13,930 nucleotides of DNA from Avichristensenella sp031550455 (lineage in GTDB: Bacteria; Bacillota; Clostridia; Christensenellales; Aristaeellaceae): positions 1 to 13,930 of the forward strand of contig JAVBOQ010000286.1 of NCBI GenBank assembly GCA_031550455.1. Direction: 5' to 3'. A program made the position numbers and the translations under genes. A model generated the notes under the pieces. That model was not told the origin of the DNA. It saw only the letters and a program-made list of their open reading frames with translations, and did no database searches. Of the stretch, positions 1 to 6,904 are shown piece by piece; position 1 is the stretch's first letter; each line of letters opens with the position of its first letter.

Positions 1-19
1 ACATGCAGGAGGCCCACCT

Positions 20-1171
20 ATGCCGAAAAAGCAAAAGGACAACCGCTACCGCGCAAAGATCACCGTCGGCACCCTGCCCGACGGCAAGCCGCTGGTGAAG
101 TACGTCTCCGGCCGCACCAAGCGCGAGCTGGAGGAGGCAAAGGCTGAAGCGCGCGCGTATTACATTGACGGCGCGGCGCGGCGGGAGGATGTGCTGTTCG
201 GCAAGTACGCGATGGACTGGTACCATCAAACCAAGGAGCCACGGCTGTCTAAGTCGAGCAGAGACAATTACGCTTCGATGCTTAATAAGCATGTCTTCCC
301 CGCCTTTGCCGGACGTCAGCTTCGCGCGATCCAGCCGGGAGAAATCCAAACATGGCTCAACGGGTTTTCGGGCCGAGGGAAGTCAACAATAGATCAAGCC
401 GCGGCCACAATGCGCGGTATCTTTGGAGCCGCATTTCAAGACGGTATTCTTGAGCGAGATCCTGCCGCAAGGCTTGTCTTGCCGAAGGCCGCAAAGCCAG
501 AAAAAAGACGCGCGCTGACGCAAGAAGAGCGCCAACGCATACTAAAAACGGTTGCAAGCCACGAGGACGGTTTTTTTCTGGCCGTCCTGTATTATCTCGG
601 ATTGCGGCGCGGGGAAGCTCTTGGCTTGAAATGGGGCGATTTTGACTGGCAAGAAAAGATGGCGCATGTTCAGCGAGATATAGACTTTTCCGCACCGGCA
701 GATCAGGCCGGGGGTGACCTTAAAACCGACGCGAGTGATCGCTATGTGTTGATACTTGATGAGTTCTACCCAACGCTCCTTTCAAACCGTGGTTTACCGG
801 ACATGTTTGTTTTCCATACGGATTCCGGCAGGCCGCTATCGAAAGCAACCTTTGAGCGTAAGTGGATCTCTTTGATGATCGCGGCGGGGATTGCTAAGCC
901 GCATGAACGAAAGTGGAAAACAAAAGATCTGCGCGCCGAGTGGGATCCGGTGATTACGCCCCACTATTTAAGGCACAACTATGTCACGATGTTGTGGGAG
1001 GCGGGGGTGGATCCTCTTGTCGCCATGCGGCTTGTCGGGCACAAGGACTATCATACAACCGTGCAAGTTTATACACATCTTGAGAAAAAACACTTAAAAG
1101 ACACAGGCGCAAAGTTGGATGCCGTTTTCAAGAAAGTTGCCAGAAAGTTGCCAGACCAAAATAACAGATGA
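20..1171 (+). CDS. Tyrosine-type site-specific integrase (phage/ICE family)
   Basis: This is a 383-residue tyrosine recombinase that would integrate and excise a mobile element by cutting and rejoining DNA at attachment sites. The N-terminal part (about 1-50) resembles the arm-type DNA-binding domain, with a basic YRAKITVG start. Residues about 55-150 form the SAM-like core-binding domain, and about 165-370 the catalytic domain. All catalytic residues are visible: R196 in GLRRGE, K235, H315 and R318 in HYLRH, H341 in LVGHKD, and the nucleophile Y351 in VYTHL. Length is typical of the family. The start is chosen for the AGGAGG seven bases upstream. The gene points towards, and ends about 50 bp from, the 3' end of tRNA-Met, a common integration target, so it probably marks the right end of an element lying off the window to the left. 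Base use after about position 240 is less GC-rich than in most neighbours, which fits acquired DNA. Family assignment is secure; the element type (prophage, ICE or island) cannot be told. Confidence 0.95.
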   Translation: MPKKQKDNRYRAKITVGTLPDGKPLVKYVSGRTKRELEEAKAEARAYYIDGAARREDVLFGKYAMDWYHQTKEPRLSKSSRDNYASMLNKHVFPAFAGRQLRAIQPGEIQTWLNGFSGRGKSTIDQAAATMRGIFGAAFQDGILERDPAARLVLPKAAKPEKRRALTQEERQRILKTVASHEDGFFLAVLYYLGLRRGEALGLKWGDFDWQEKMAHVQRDIDFSAPADQAGGDLKTDASDRYVLILDEFYPTLLSNRGLPDMFVFHTDSGRPLSKATFERKWISLMIAAGIAKPHERKWKTKDLRAEWDPVITPHYLRHNYVTMLWEAGVDPLVAMRLVGHKDYHTTVQVYTHLEKKHLKDTGAKLDAVFKKVARKLPDQNNR

Positions 1172-1184
1172 TAAATACAGAAAC

Positions 1185-1216
1185 AAAAAATCCCCGAAAA
1201 CCTAGTGTTTTCAAGG
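1185..1216 (-). terminator. Intrinsic terminator of the tRNA-Met/fMet transcript
   Basis: On the minus strand the RNA CCUUGAAAAC-ACUAG-GUUUUCGGGG forms a 10-bp stem (two U·G pairs) with a 5-nt loop. An A and then six U residues follow. The wobble pairs make the stem complete only on the minus strand, so it ends the tRNA transcript and not the integrase mRNA. Confidence 0.75.
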
Positions 1217-1260
1217 ACTTCTGCTGGTAGCGGCGGTCGGATTTGAACCAACGACACTCC
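1217..1260. other. Putative attachment-site junction at tRNA-Met 3' end
   Basis: Inference from context: a complete integrase gene ends about 50 bp from the intact 3' half of a tRNA gene, and many tyrosine integrases recombine in the T-arm/acceptor part of a tRNA. The core would include the 3' end of tRNA-Met from 1225 on. The matching second copy would lie left of the window, so the exact edges cannot be set. Confidence 0.4.
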
Positions 1261-1301
1261 GGGTATGAACCGAATGCTCTAGCCAGCTGAGCTACGCCGC
1301 C
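1225..1301 (-). tRNA. tRNA-Met (CAT), elongator
   Basis: A 77-nt cloverleaf including an encoded CCA. The acceptor stem is GGCGGCG pairing with CGCCGCT (one G·T), followed by ACCA. The D-arm starts AGCTCAG, and the T-loop is GGTTCAAATCC. The anticodon loop TTCATAC has CAT at positions 34-36. A fully paired first base pair and the absence of the three-G·C anticodon stem distinguish it from the initiator next door. An Ile2 tRNA (lysidine-modified CAT) is possible in principle, but the sequence follows the usual elongator tRNA-Met form. Confidence 0.95.
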
Positions 1302-1307
1302 AAAAAA

Positions 1308-1384
<77 letters not shown>

Positions 1385-1410
1385 ACGATCCGCTTGATGC
1401 GGCAGGAATT

Positions 1411-1439
1411 ATCATACCGCAACGAGCGGATATTGTCAA
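1411..1439 (-). promoter_or_regulatory. Sigma-A promoter of the tRNA pair
   Basis: On the minus strand: -35 TTGACA (1434-1439), a 17-bp spacer, and -10 TATGAT (1411-1416). This is near consensus, as expected for stable RNA genes. It lies between the 3' end of the LacI-type gene and tRNA-fMet; no strong terminator separates it from that gene. Confidence 0.85.
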
Positions 1440-1473
1440 CCATTTTTTCGAAGCTGAAGATTGGAAATTGGTA

Positions 1474-2550
1474 TTACACGCGCCGCCCCAGCAAGGCGTC
1501 GCGATTTTCATATGCCGAAATATTGTTTTTGATCACGATGCTTGTTTCGACATGCAAAAGAGGCGTTTCCGGAAGCCAGCCTTCCAGCACGTGGCGCGCG
1601 AGCAAATGCGCGGCGGTGTAGGCCTGCCGGAAAGGATCCTGAAAGAGCAGCGCGTCCGCCCAACCGTCCCGCAGCGCGTCCAGCGAACCGCCGCCGACGT
1701 CAAAGCCCACCAGCACGATGTCTTTGCGGCCGAGCTCCTTTAGGGCGGCAATGGCGCCGATGGTGCTGGAGTGGCCGGTGCAAAAGACGCCGCGCATGCT
1801 GGGCACCTGCGAAATCGCGGTCAGCATGTTTTTCATGGCGACGTCGGGCACGCTCTGGCAGTCCGCGCAGGGGTAGAGAACGATATCCGGGTATTCGGTA
1901 TGAATCACCTCGCAGAAGCCGCCGAAGCGTTCTGAGAAGGGATTGATCTGAATGAAATTGCCCAGGACGGTGACGCCGCCCAGGCCGCCCAGGAACCGGC
2001 TCAGCAGCTCCGCGCCCATCCGGCCGGACTGGAGGGAGTCGTTGCCGATGTAAAACCGGCGCTGGCTTTCCGGCGCGTCGGTGTTGAACGTGATGACCGG
2101 CGTTCCGCTTCGGGACAGGCGGTCGATTTCGAGGCTGCTGCTCCGGCCGGCGGCGTTGACCGCCAGACCGTCGTACTGGCCAGCGGAAATGCGGCAAAGC
2201 GCTTCGGTCTGTTCCGTGTGGTTCTGCCGGTTATAACGGATTTTTTCCACCGCGACACCGGACGCCAGCAGCTCTTTGGCGGCCGCGTCTATGCCGCGGT
2301 CAATGTCCGCGTAAAAAGAGGGGGGCTCCAGCGGGTACGCCAGACCGATGCGTACGGGGCGCGCGCGCCCCGGCGCGGTCGGGAAGCGGCTTGGTTTGTA
2401 GCCCAGCGCCTGAACGATGCCGAGCACGCGTTCCTTGGTATCCGGATGGATGCCGGGGCGGTTGCGGATGGCGCGGTCCACCGTGCCGATGGATGTACCG
2501 GCCTGCTCGGCGATTGTTTTTAACGTTACTTTTACGGCTTTTTGTTTCAT
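1474..2550 (-). CDS. LacI-family transcriptional regulator
   Basis: A 358-residue repressor of the LacI/GalR family. Residues about 8-55 are the helix-turn-helix and hinge (TLKTIAEQAGTSIGTVDRAI, then a GYKPS hinge start). From about 65 on is a periplasmic-binding-protein-like sugar-sensing domain. The recognition helix reads GTVDRAI where classical members have VSRVLN, so its operator need not look like lacO. It is divergent from the sugar ABC operon and very likely controls it and itself. Start choice: an in-frame ATG at 2601 is possible, but it sits inside the predicted -10 box of the gene's own promoter. The ATG at 2550 has a GGAG just upstream and gives the normal N-terminus for the family. 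The ligand is unknown, presumably the sugar imported by the transporter. No clear terminator follows. Confidence 0.92.
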   Translation of the reverse strand: MKQKAVKVTLKTIAEQAGTSIGTVDRAIRNRPGIHPDTKERVLGIVQALGYKPSRFPTAPGRARPVRIGLAYPLEPPSFYADIDRGIDAAAKELLASGVAVEKIRYNRQNHTEQTEALCRISAGQYDGLAVNAAGRSSSLEIDRLSRSGTPVITFNTDAPESQRRFYIGNDSLQSGRMGAELLSRFLGGLGGVTVLGNFIQINPFSERFGGFCEVIHTEYPDIVLYPCADCQSVPDVAMKNMLTAISQVPSMRGVFCTGHSSTIGAIAALKELGRKDIVLVGFDVGGGSLDALRDGWADALLFQDPFRQAYTAAHLLARHVLEGWLPETPLLHVETSIVIKNNISAYENRDALLGRRV

Positions 2551-2599
2551 AACGCTCCGCTTTCCGCGCCTGGGCGCCCGTATCGCAATCCGCATGTCC

Positions 2600-2629
2600 A
2601 TTTTACCATATTGAACAGGTTTTGCACAA
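2600..2629 (-). promoter_or_regulatory. Promoter of the LacI-type gene, extended -10, with internal operator-like motif
   Basis: On the minus strand there is an extended -10, TGG-TAAAAT (-10 at 2600-2605), with a weak -35 TTGTGC at 2624-2629, 18 bp away. The spacer carries CTGTTCAATATGG (minus strand, 2606-2618). Its CTGTTCAA and CCATAT/GAAC elements recur at the promoter of the ABC operon, consistent with autoregulation. Confidence 0.5.
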
Positions 2630-2695
2630 CTAAGCTTTTACGCATAAATTCCAAAAAGTAAATTGTATGACATGCTGACAAAACAAAAAATCGCC

Positions 2696-2724
2696 TTGAC
2701 ACCCATATGGCAAAAAGATATAAT
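2696..2724 (+). promoter_or_regulatory. Consensus sigma-A promoter of the sugar ABC operon
   Basis: -35 TTGACA (2696-2701), an exact 17-bp spacer, and -10 TATAAT (2719-2724). All twelve bases match consensus, so this promoter should be very strong unless repressed, which fits a dedicated repressor encoded next to it. Transcription should start near 2731. Confidence 0.92.
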
Positions 2725-2743
2725 CTGTTCAACCCATATGAAC
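2701..2743. promoter_or_regulatory. Candidate repressor operators in the ABC operon promoter
   Basis: ACCCATATG occurs twice as a direct repeat, at 2701-2709 (in the spacer) and 2732-2740 (at the start site), 31 bp apart, about three helical turns. The downstream copy lies in an inverted repeat, GTTCA-7 nt-TGAAC (2727-2743). CCATAT followed by GAAC also occurs at 2606-2616 in the regulator's own promoter. Placement over both promoters suggests repressor sites; which element is bound is inference. Confidence 0.5.
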
Positions 2744-2811
2744 GCACGTTATGAAGAAAAATTCACGTTATTTAACGGGACAACCATCATACCAAAGGAG
2801 CGTATGCCCGC

Positions 2812-4344
2812 ATGAGCGAAGAGCTGTTTCGGATGGAAGGCATATGCAAGTCGTTCCCCGGCGTGAAAGCGCTTGACGATGTTTCCTTTTCGGTGAACAA
2901 GGGCGAAGTGCACGGCCTTGTGGGTGAAAACGGCGCGGGAAAGTCCACACTGATGAAAATTATCACCGGCGTGTACAAAGCCGACGCAGGCGAGATCTAC
3001 ATCGAGGGTGAAAAGGTCAGCATCGATTCGGTGGCCAGGGCGCATGAACTGGGCATCAGCATCATCTTTCAGGAAATGACCCTCTGCAGGCACATGACGG
3101 TCGCCGACAATATTTTCATCGGCCGCCCGCATGGGAAGGCCGGGTTTATCAACGACGCGGCCATGCACAGGGCGGCCGGGCAGATTCTTCGGGATTTGGG
3201 CATCGACATCAGCACCCATACCATCGTGGCCAATCTGAGCGTCGCCCGGCAGCAAATGGTGGAAATCGCTAAGGCGATCTCGTACAACAGCCGCATTCTG
3301 GTGCTCGACGAGCCGTCCGCCACGCTGACAGAGCGCGAAATTCAACAACTGTTCGGCATCATCCGCAACCTTCAAAAGAAGGGCGTGGGCATGGTCTATA
3401 TTTCGCACCGGATGGAAGAGCTTAACCAGATATGCGAGCGGGCGAGCGTGCTTCGGGACGGGCAGTATATCGGAACCCGCAATCTGAAGGACACGACCAT
3501 GGAGACGCTGGTGAGCATGATCGTGGGCCGGCCGCTGGAGGACAAGTACCCCAAGTACGAGCGCAGGATCGGCGAGGTCGTGTTGGAAGTCGACAACCTG
3601 ACCGCGCGCGGAAAGTTGCCGCTGAAGGTCGGCCACTTCCATGTGCGCAAGGGCGAAATTCTCGGAATTTCCGGGCTGGTGGGCGCCGGCCGCACCGAGA
3701 TCATGCGCTGCGTGTTCGGCGCGGACAGGGCGCAGCGCAAGGAGATCAAAATAGACGGAAAACCGGTGAAAATCAACTCGCCGGCGCAGGCGATCCGCCA
3801 CGGCATGGCCTACGCGACGGAGGACCGGAAGTATGACGGCCTGTCCCTGAACCTCGACGTGGCGTACAACATCAACATGGCGCACCTGCGCGCGTTGAGC
3901 AAATTCGGCTTTATCAACGACCGCGCGGCGTTGAAGAACGCCGAGACGTACCGACAGTTGCTGCGCATCAAGACGCCCTCCGTTCGCCAGCGGACGAACA
4001 ACCTCTCCGGCGGCAACCAGCAGAAGATCGTGCTGTCCAAGTGGCTCTGCAACAACGCGCGGATCCTCATCGTCGACGAGCCCACCCGGGGCATCGACGT
4101 CGGCGCGAAGTTTGAAATATACCAGCTCTTTAACAGGCTGAGCGATCAGGGCGTCGCGATCATCATGATTTCGTCCGAGCTGCCGGAAATCCTGGGTATG
4201 AGCGACCGGGTGCTGGTCATCCACGAGGGCGGCATCAACGGCGAGCTGGTCACAAAGGAAACCAATCAGGAAGAGCTGTTGTATCTCGCCGCGGGCTACA
4301 ACAAAACCAAATCAGAAAATAAGTCAGCTACAAATGTTTCGTAA
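2812..4344 (+). CDS. Sugar ABC transporter ATP-binding protein (RbsA/MglA/XylG type)
   Basis: A 510-residue double ATPase that powers import of a monosaccharide or related compound through a CUT2-family ABC transporter, at the inner face of the membrane. The first cassette has Walker A GENGAGKST (38-46), a degenerate signature LSVARQQ (142-148) and Walker B ILVLDEP (162-168). The second has the degenerate Walker A GLVGAGRTE (288-296) normal for this family, signature LSGGNQQ (398-404) and Walker B ILIVDEP (418-424). Length matches RbsA/MglA (about 500). AAGGAG lies 11 bases before the chosen ATG, and the protein begins with the usual family start. It is the first gene of an operon with the permease and binding protein; its stop codon overlaps the permease ribosome binding site. 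The substrate cannot be deduced, so no rbs/mgl/xyl symbol is given. Confidence 0.96.
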   Translation: MSEELFRMEGICKSFPGVKALDDVSFSVNKGEVHGLVGENGAGKSTLMKIITGVYKADAGEIYIEGEKVSIDSVARAHELGISIIFQEMTLCRHMTVADNIFIGRPHGKAGFINDAAMHRAAGQILRDLGIDISTHTIVANLSVARQQMVEIAKAISYNSRILVLDEPSATLTEREIQQLFGIIRNLQKKGVGMVYISHRMEELNQICERASVLRDGQYIGTRNLKDTTMETLVSMIVGRPLEDKYPKYERRIGEVVLEVDNLTARGKLPLKVGHFHVRKGEILGISGLVGAGRTEIMRCVFGADRAQRKEIKIDGKPVKINSPAQAIRHGMAYATEDRKYDGLSLNLDVAYNINMAHLRALSKFGFINDRAALKNAETYRQLLRIKTPSVRQRTNNLSGGNQQKIVLSKWLCNNARILIVDEPTRGIDVGAKFEIYQLFNRLSDQGVAIIMISSELPEILGMSDRVLVIHEGGINGELVTKETNQEELLYLAAGYNKTKSENKSATNVS

Positions 4345-4358
4345 GGAGTGCGGCGGAG

Positions 4359-5426
4359 ATGGAACGGGGAAAATCGAGGCTTACAAAACTATACGGAAAC
4401 CTTGGCGTCGCGACCAAGCGGGCGCTCTTTTCCATGCTCCTTCTGGCGGGCCTGTTCGTCCTTTTTACGATTCTGGCGCCGGGGAAATTTCTTTCCACGA
4501 AAAACATTCAGAACCTGTTACAGCAGATCGTGACCTATGCCATCATCGGCTGCGGCCTGACCTTTTGTCTGGTCTGCGGCGGGAACGACCTGTCCGCGGG
4601 CGCTTCCATGGCGCTGTCCGGCATCATCGTGGTGTCCCTGCTGGTGATGGGCTGGCCCATGTGGCTGTGCATTGTCATTTGTATGCTCATGGGCATCTTG
4701 ACGGGCATCATGAACGGCTTCTTCATTGAAATCCTCGGCGTTATCCCCTTTGTCGCCACGCTGGGCACCCAATGGGTCTACCGTGGGCTGGCAAACGCGC
4801 TGGTGAACGGCGCGCCGGTATACACGGTCGACATCCCCAGCAAACAGGTGCAGGACGCGTTCTATGTGCTGGGCGGCGGGCGGTTTGCGGGCGGCCTGCC
4901 GTACAGCGTCGTGATCATGCTGGTGTACGCGCTGGTTCTGGGCATTGTCCTGGCCAAGACGCGGATCGGCCGCCAGATTTACGCCTGCGGCTCCAACCTG
5001 GAGGCCGCCAAGCTTTCCGGCATCAACGCCGTGGGCACGCGCATGTTCGCGTACTGCATGTCCGGCTTTTCGGCGTCCATTTGCGGCATTCTGGTGGCGT
5101 CGCGCATGACCTCCGCGCAGCCTATGGCGGGCAACGGCTATGAGATGGAAGCCATTGCCGCGGCGGTTCTCGGCGGCATTTCGATTACGGGCGGCGAAGG
5201 AAATATCCTCAACACCATCATCGGCGCGCTGATGATGGGCGTCATCCGCAACGGCCTGAACCTCACCGGCGTGAACTCCTACTGGCAGATGGTGATCATC
5301 GGCCTGATCCTGGTCATCGCGGTCGCGAACCAGATGCGCCGCCACCGCAAGAGCGGCTCCGCCGGGTCCTCTCCGCTGTGGATTCTGGTCGTGGCGAACC
5401 GCCTCTTCAAGTTTTTCCGCGGATAA
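4359..5426 (+). CDS. Sugar ABC transporter permease (RbsC type)
   Basis: A 355-residue polytopic membrane protein of the CUT2 permease family, forming the channel for the ATPase encoded upstream. Hydrophobic segments are visible from about 23 to 325, roughly eight to ten. Family signatures are present: GGNDLSAGASMALSG (74-88), the cytoplasmic coupling-loop motif GSNLEAAKLSGI (211-222), and EAIAAAVLGGISITGGEG (264-281). AAGGAG at 4343-4348 overlaps the stop codon of the ATPase gene and is 10 bases from the ATG, so the two are translationally linked. The C-terminus is somewhat longer than typical: after the last standard helix there is a basic stretch (RRHRK) and another hydrophobic segment ending KFFRG. 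The reading frame looks intact. Confidence 0.95.
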   Translation: MERGKSRLTKLYGNLGVATKRALFSMLLLAGLFVLFTILAPGKFLSTKNIQNLLQQIVTYAIIGCGLTFCLVCGGNDLSAGASMALSGIIVVSLLVMGWPMWLCIVICMLMGILTGIMNGFFIEILGVIPFVATLGTQWVYRGLANALVNGAPVYTVDIPSKQVQDAFYVLGGGRFAGGLPYSVVIMLVYALVLGIVLAKTRIGRQIYACGSNLEAAKLSGINAVGTRMFAYCMSGFSASICGILVASRMTSAQPMAGNGYEMEAIAAAVLGGISITGGEGNILNTIIGALMMGVIRNGLNLTGVNSYWQMVIIGLILVIAVANQMRRHRKSGSAGSSPLWILVVANRLFKFFRG

Positions 5427-5441
5427 AGCCCGTTAGTTCGC

Positions 5442-5457
5442 TGGTGCGGTCACCAGA
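5442..5457 (+). promoter_or_regulatory. Small hairpin between permease and binding-protein genes
   Basis: CTGGTG-CGGT-CACCAG forms a 6-bp stem with a 4-nt loop, in the 63-bp gap just before the binding-protein ribosome binding site. No T-run follows, so it is not an intrinsic terminator. In sugar ABC operons such hairpins can stabilise or process mRNA so that the binding protein is made in excess; here that is inference. Confidence 0.4.
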
Positions 5458-5489
5458 AACTATATATTATTGTCAAGGAGGATCAACCC

Positions 5490-6470
5490 GTGAAAAAACT
5501 GCTGGCACTTGCCCTCGTTTTGGTACTGGCGCTCGGCCTTGCGACGTCCGTCCAGGCAGCCGCCGCGCAAAAGACAATCTATGTGATCGTGAAGGTACTC
5601 GGCAACCAGTATTGGTCCATCGTGGAGGCCGGCGCGAAGAAGGCCGGCGAGGATCTTAACTGCAACGTGGTCATCATCGGCACCGCGGCGGAGTCCGAAA
5701 TCGAAAAGCAGGTCGCGCTGCTGCAGGACGCAGTCACCTCGCAGGCCGACGGCATCGTCATCGCCCCGCTGGATCGCAAGGCCATGGCGACCCCGATTTC
5801 CGAGCAGTTCAAGTCCGGCATTCCGATCATCCTGATCGACTCTTCCGCCGACACGGAGGATTACAGCGCGGCGTACCTGACCAACAACTTTGAAGCCGGA
5901 AAGCTGGCCGCCGAAACCCTGGCCGCCAAGCTGAAGGCCGCGAACACCCCGGAAGACAAGGAAGGCGTCATCGCCATCACTATCGGTTCCACAGGCTCGC
6001 AGGCGATCATCGACCGGAACGCGGGCTTCAAGGAGTATTGGGACGCCAACGCGCCCGCCAACTGGAAGGTGCTTTGGGACGAAGTGAAGGTCAACGACGG
6101 CGACGCGGCGAAGGCCCTGGCTTTCGGGCAGGATTTCATCACCGCCTACCCGAACCTGATCGCGCTGTTCGCGCCGAACAACGGCTCCACCGTCGGCTTT
6201 GTCAAGGCGCTCGAAGAGTCCGGGCGCACGGACATCGCGATGGTCGGCTTCGACTTCTCCGCCGAAATGGAAGGCATTGTCCGCAATCCCGACTACAACG
6301 TGGCCACCATCCTGCAGCGCCAGTATTTCATGGGCTATGACGGCGTCGCCAAGGCGCTGGAACTGGCCAACGGCGGCACGGTCACCGAAAAGGTCGTCGA
6401 CACCGGCGTCATGGTCGTCGACGGCGCCAACGTGGATTCGCCGGAAGTGAAGGACGTTACGGGCAAATAG
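5490..6470 (+). CDS. Sugar ABC transporter substrate-binding protein (RbsB type)
   Basis: A 326-residue exported protein that captures the sugar outside the membrane and delivers it to the permease. Residues 1-23 are a signal peptide (MKKLL, a leucine/alanine-rich core, ending VQA before AAAQ), which looks like a signal peptidase I site. The mature part is a type-I periplasmic-binding fold: YVIVKVLGNQYWSIVEAGAKKA start, ADGIVIAPLD, GIPIILIDS, and AMVGFDFS near 240. The start is GTG, chosen because AAGGAGG sits eight bases upstream and the signal peptide begins there. It is the last gene of the operon, before an 11-bp palindrome and a bidirectional terminator. The lipobox cysteine that anchors most binding proteins in monoderm Bacillota is absent. 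Ligand unknown; ribose, galactose, xylose, allose or inositol-type compounds are all possible. Confidence 0.95.
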   Translation: MKKLLALALVLVLALGLATSVQAAAAQKTIYVIVKVLGNQYWSIVEAGAKKAGEDLNCNVVIIGTAAESEIEKQVALLQDAVTSQADGIVIAPLDRKAMATPISEQFKSGIPIILIDSSADTEDYSAAYLTNNFEAGKLAAETLAAKLKAANTPEDKEGVIAITIGSTGSQAIIDRNAGFKEYWDANAPANWKVLWDEVKVNDGDAAKALAFGQDFITAYPNLIALFAPNNGSTVGFVKALEESGRTDIAMVGFDFSAEMEGIVRNPDYNVATILQRQYFMGYDGVAKALELANGGTVTEKVVDTGVMVVDGANVDSPEVKDVTGK

Positions 6471-6474
6471 GCTT

Positions 6475-6501
6475 ATACCAATTCCAGTTAGGAATTGGTA
6501 T
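6475..6501. repeat. Perfect 11-bp palindrome after the ABC operon
   Basis: ATACCAATTCC and GGAATTGGTAT flank a 5-nt loop (AGTTA). Twelve bases of its right arm plus flank (AATTGGTATTAC, 6493-6504) recur in direct orientation at 1466-1477, at the 3' end of the LacI-type gene. It could be a weak extra terminator hairpin or a dispersed palindromic repeat. No T-run follows directly. Confidence 0.55.
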
Positions 6502-6524
6502 TACGGTTCTAGTATTCAACGGAA

Positions 6525-6546
6525 AAGCCGCCCCGAGGGGCGGCTT
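6525..6546. terminator. Bidirectional intrinsic terminator between convergent genes
   Basis: AAGCCGCCCC and GGGGCGGCTT form a 10-bp stem around GA. On the plus strand it is followed by CTTG, and on the minus strand by TTCC, with the T-rich stem ends serving as the tract in each direction. It separates the plus-strand sugar operon from the convergent minus-strand zinc-ribbon gene and probably serves both. Confidence 0.8.
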
Positions 6547-6574
6547 CTTGTATCTGTTGCATGCACCCCGGCGA

Positions 6575-6853
6575 TTACGCGCGGCGCGTTGCGAAGCATT
6601 CGCTGCAATAGATCGGACGGTCGGACTTGGGGATAAAGGGAACACGCGTCGGCGCGCCACAAGCGGCGCAAGTGGTTTCGAACATCTCGCGCGGCTCGCC
6701 ATTGGCCGGCCGGGCTTTGCGCACCGAACGGCACGCTTTGCAGCGCGTGGGCTCATTCTGGAAGCCCTTTTCAGCGAAGAATTCCTGTTCGCCGGCGGTG
6801 AACACGAATTGCGCGCCGCAGTCCCTGCAAACCAACGTTTTGTCCTGGTACAT
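6575..6853 (-). CDS. Small double zinc-ribbon protein (zf_Tbcl-like)
   Basis: A 92-residue protein with four CxxC pairs: C9/C12, C38/C41, C62/C65 and C83/C86. These make two probable treble-clef or ribbon zinc sites. The start MYQDKTLVCRDCGAQFVFTAGEQEFFAEKGF is characteristic of the 'probable zinc-ribbon domain' family common in Clostridia, whose function is unknown; nucleic-acid or ribosome association is only a guess. A longer in-frame extension to 6961 exists, but it is unlike the family and runs into the structured leader. The ATG at 6853 has GGGGAGG about ten bases upstream. The promoter lies about 250 bp away at 7104-7132, so the mRNA, if unprocessed, carries a long leader forming the RNA described at 6905-7097. 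It converges on the sugar operon. Confidence 0.85.
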   Translation of the reverse strand: MYQDKTLVCRDCGAQFVFTAGEQEFFAEKGFQNEPTRCKACRSVRKARPANGEPREMFETTCAACGAPTRVPFIPKSDRPIYCSECFATRRA

Positions 6854-6904
6854 GGAAATGATTCCTCCCCGATGTTTATCATGGCTTTGGCGGCCGTCTG
6901 ACCT

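Noticed and set aside
2804..2815. A three-codon ORF (ATG CCC GCA TGA) overlapping the ATPase start
   Set aside because: The AAGGAG is only three bases from this ATG, too close for good initiation, and fits the ATG at 2812 better. A regulatory minimal ORF is not excluded but nothing supports it.
2749..4224. A 491-codon open frame on the minus strand across the sugar ATPase gene
   Set aside because: It is the complement of a clear double ABC ATPase; low-complexity composition, no ribosome binding site and no family features.
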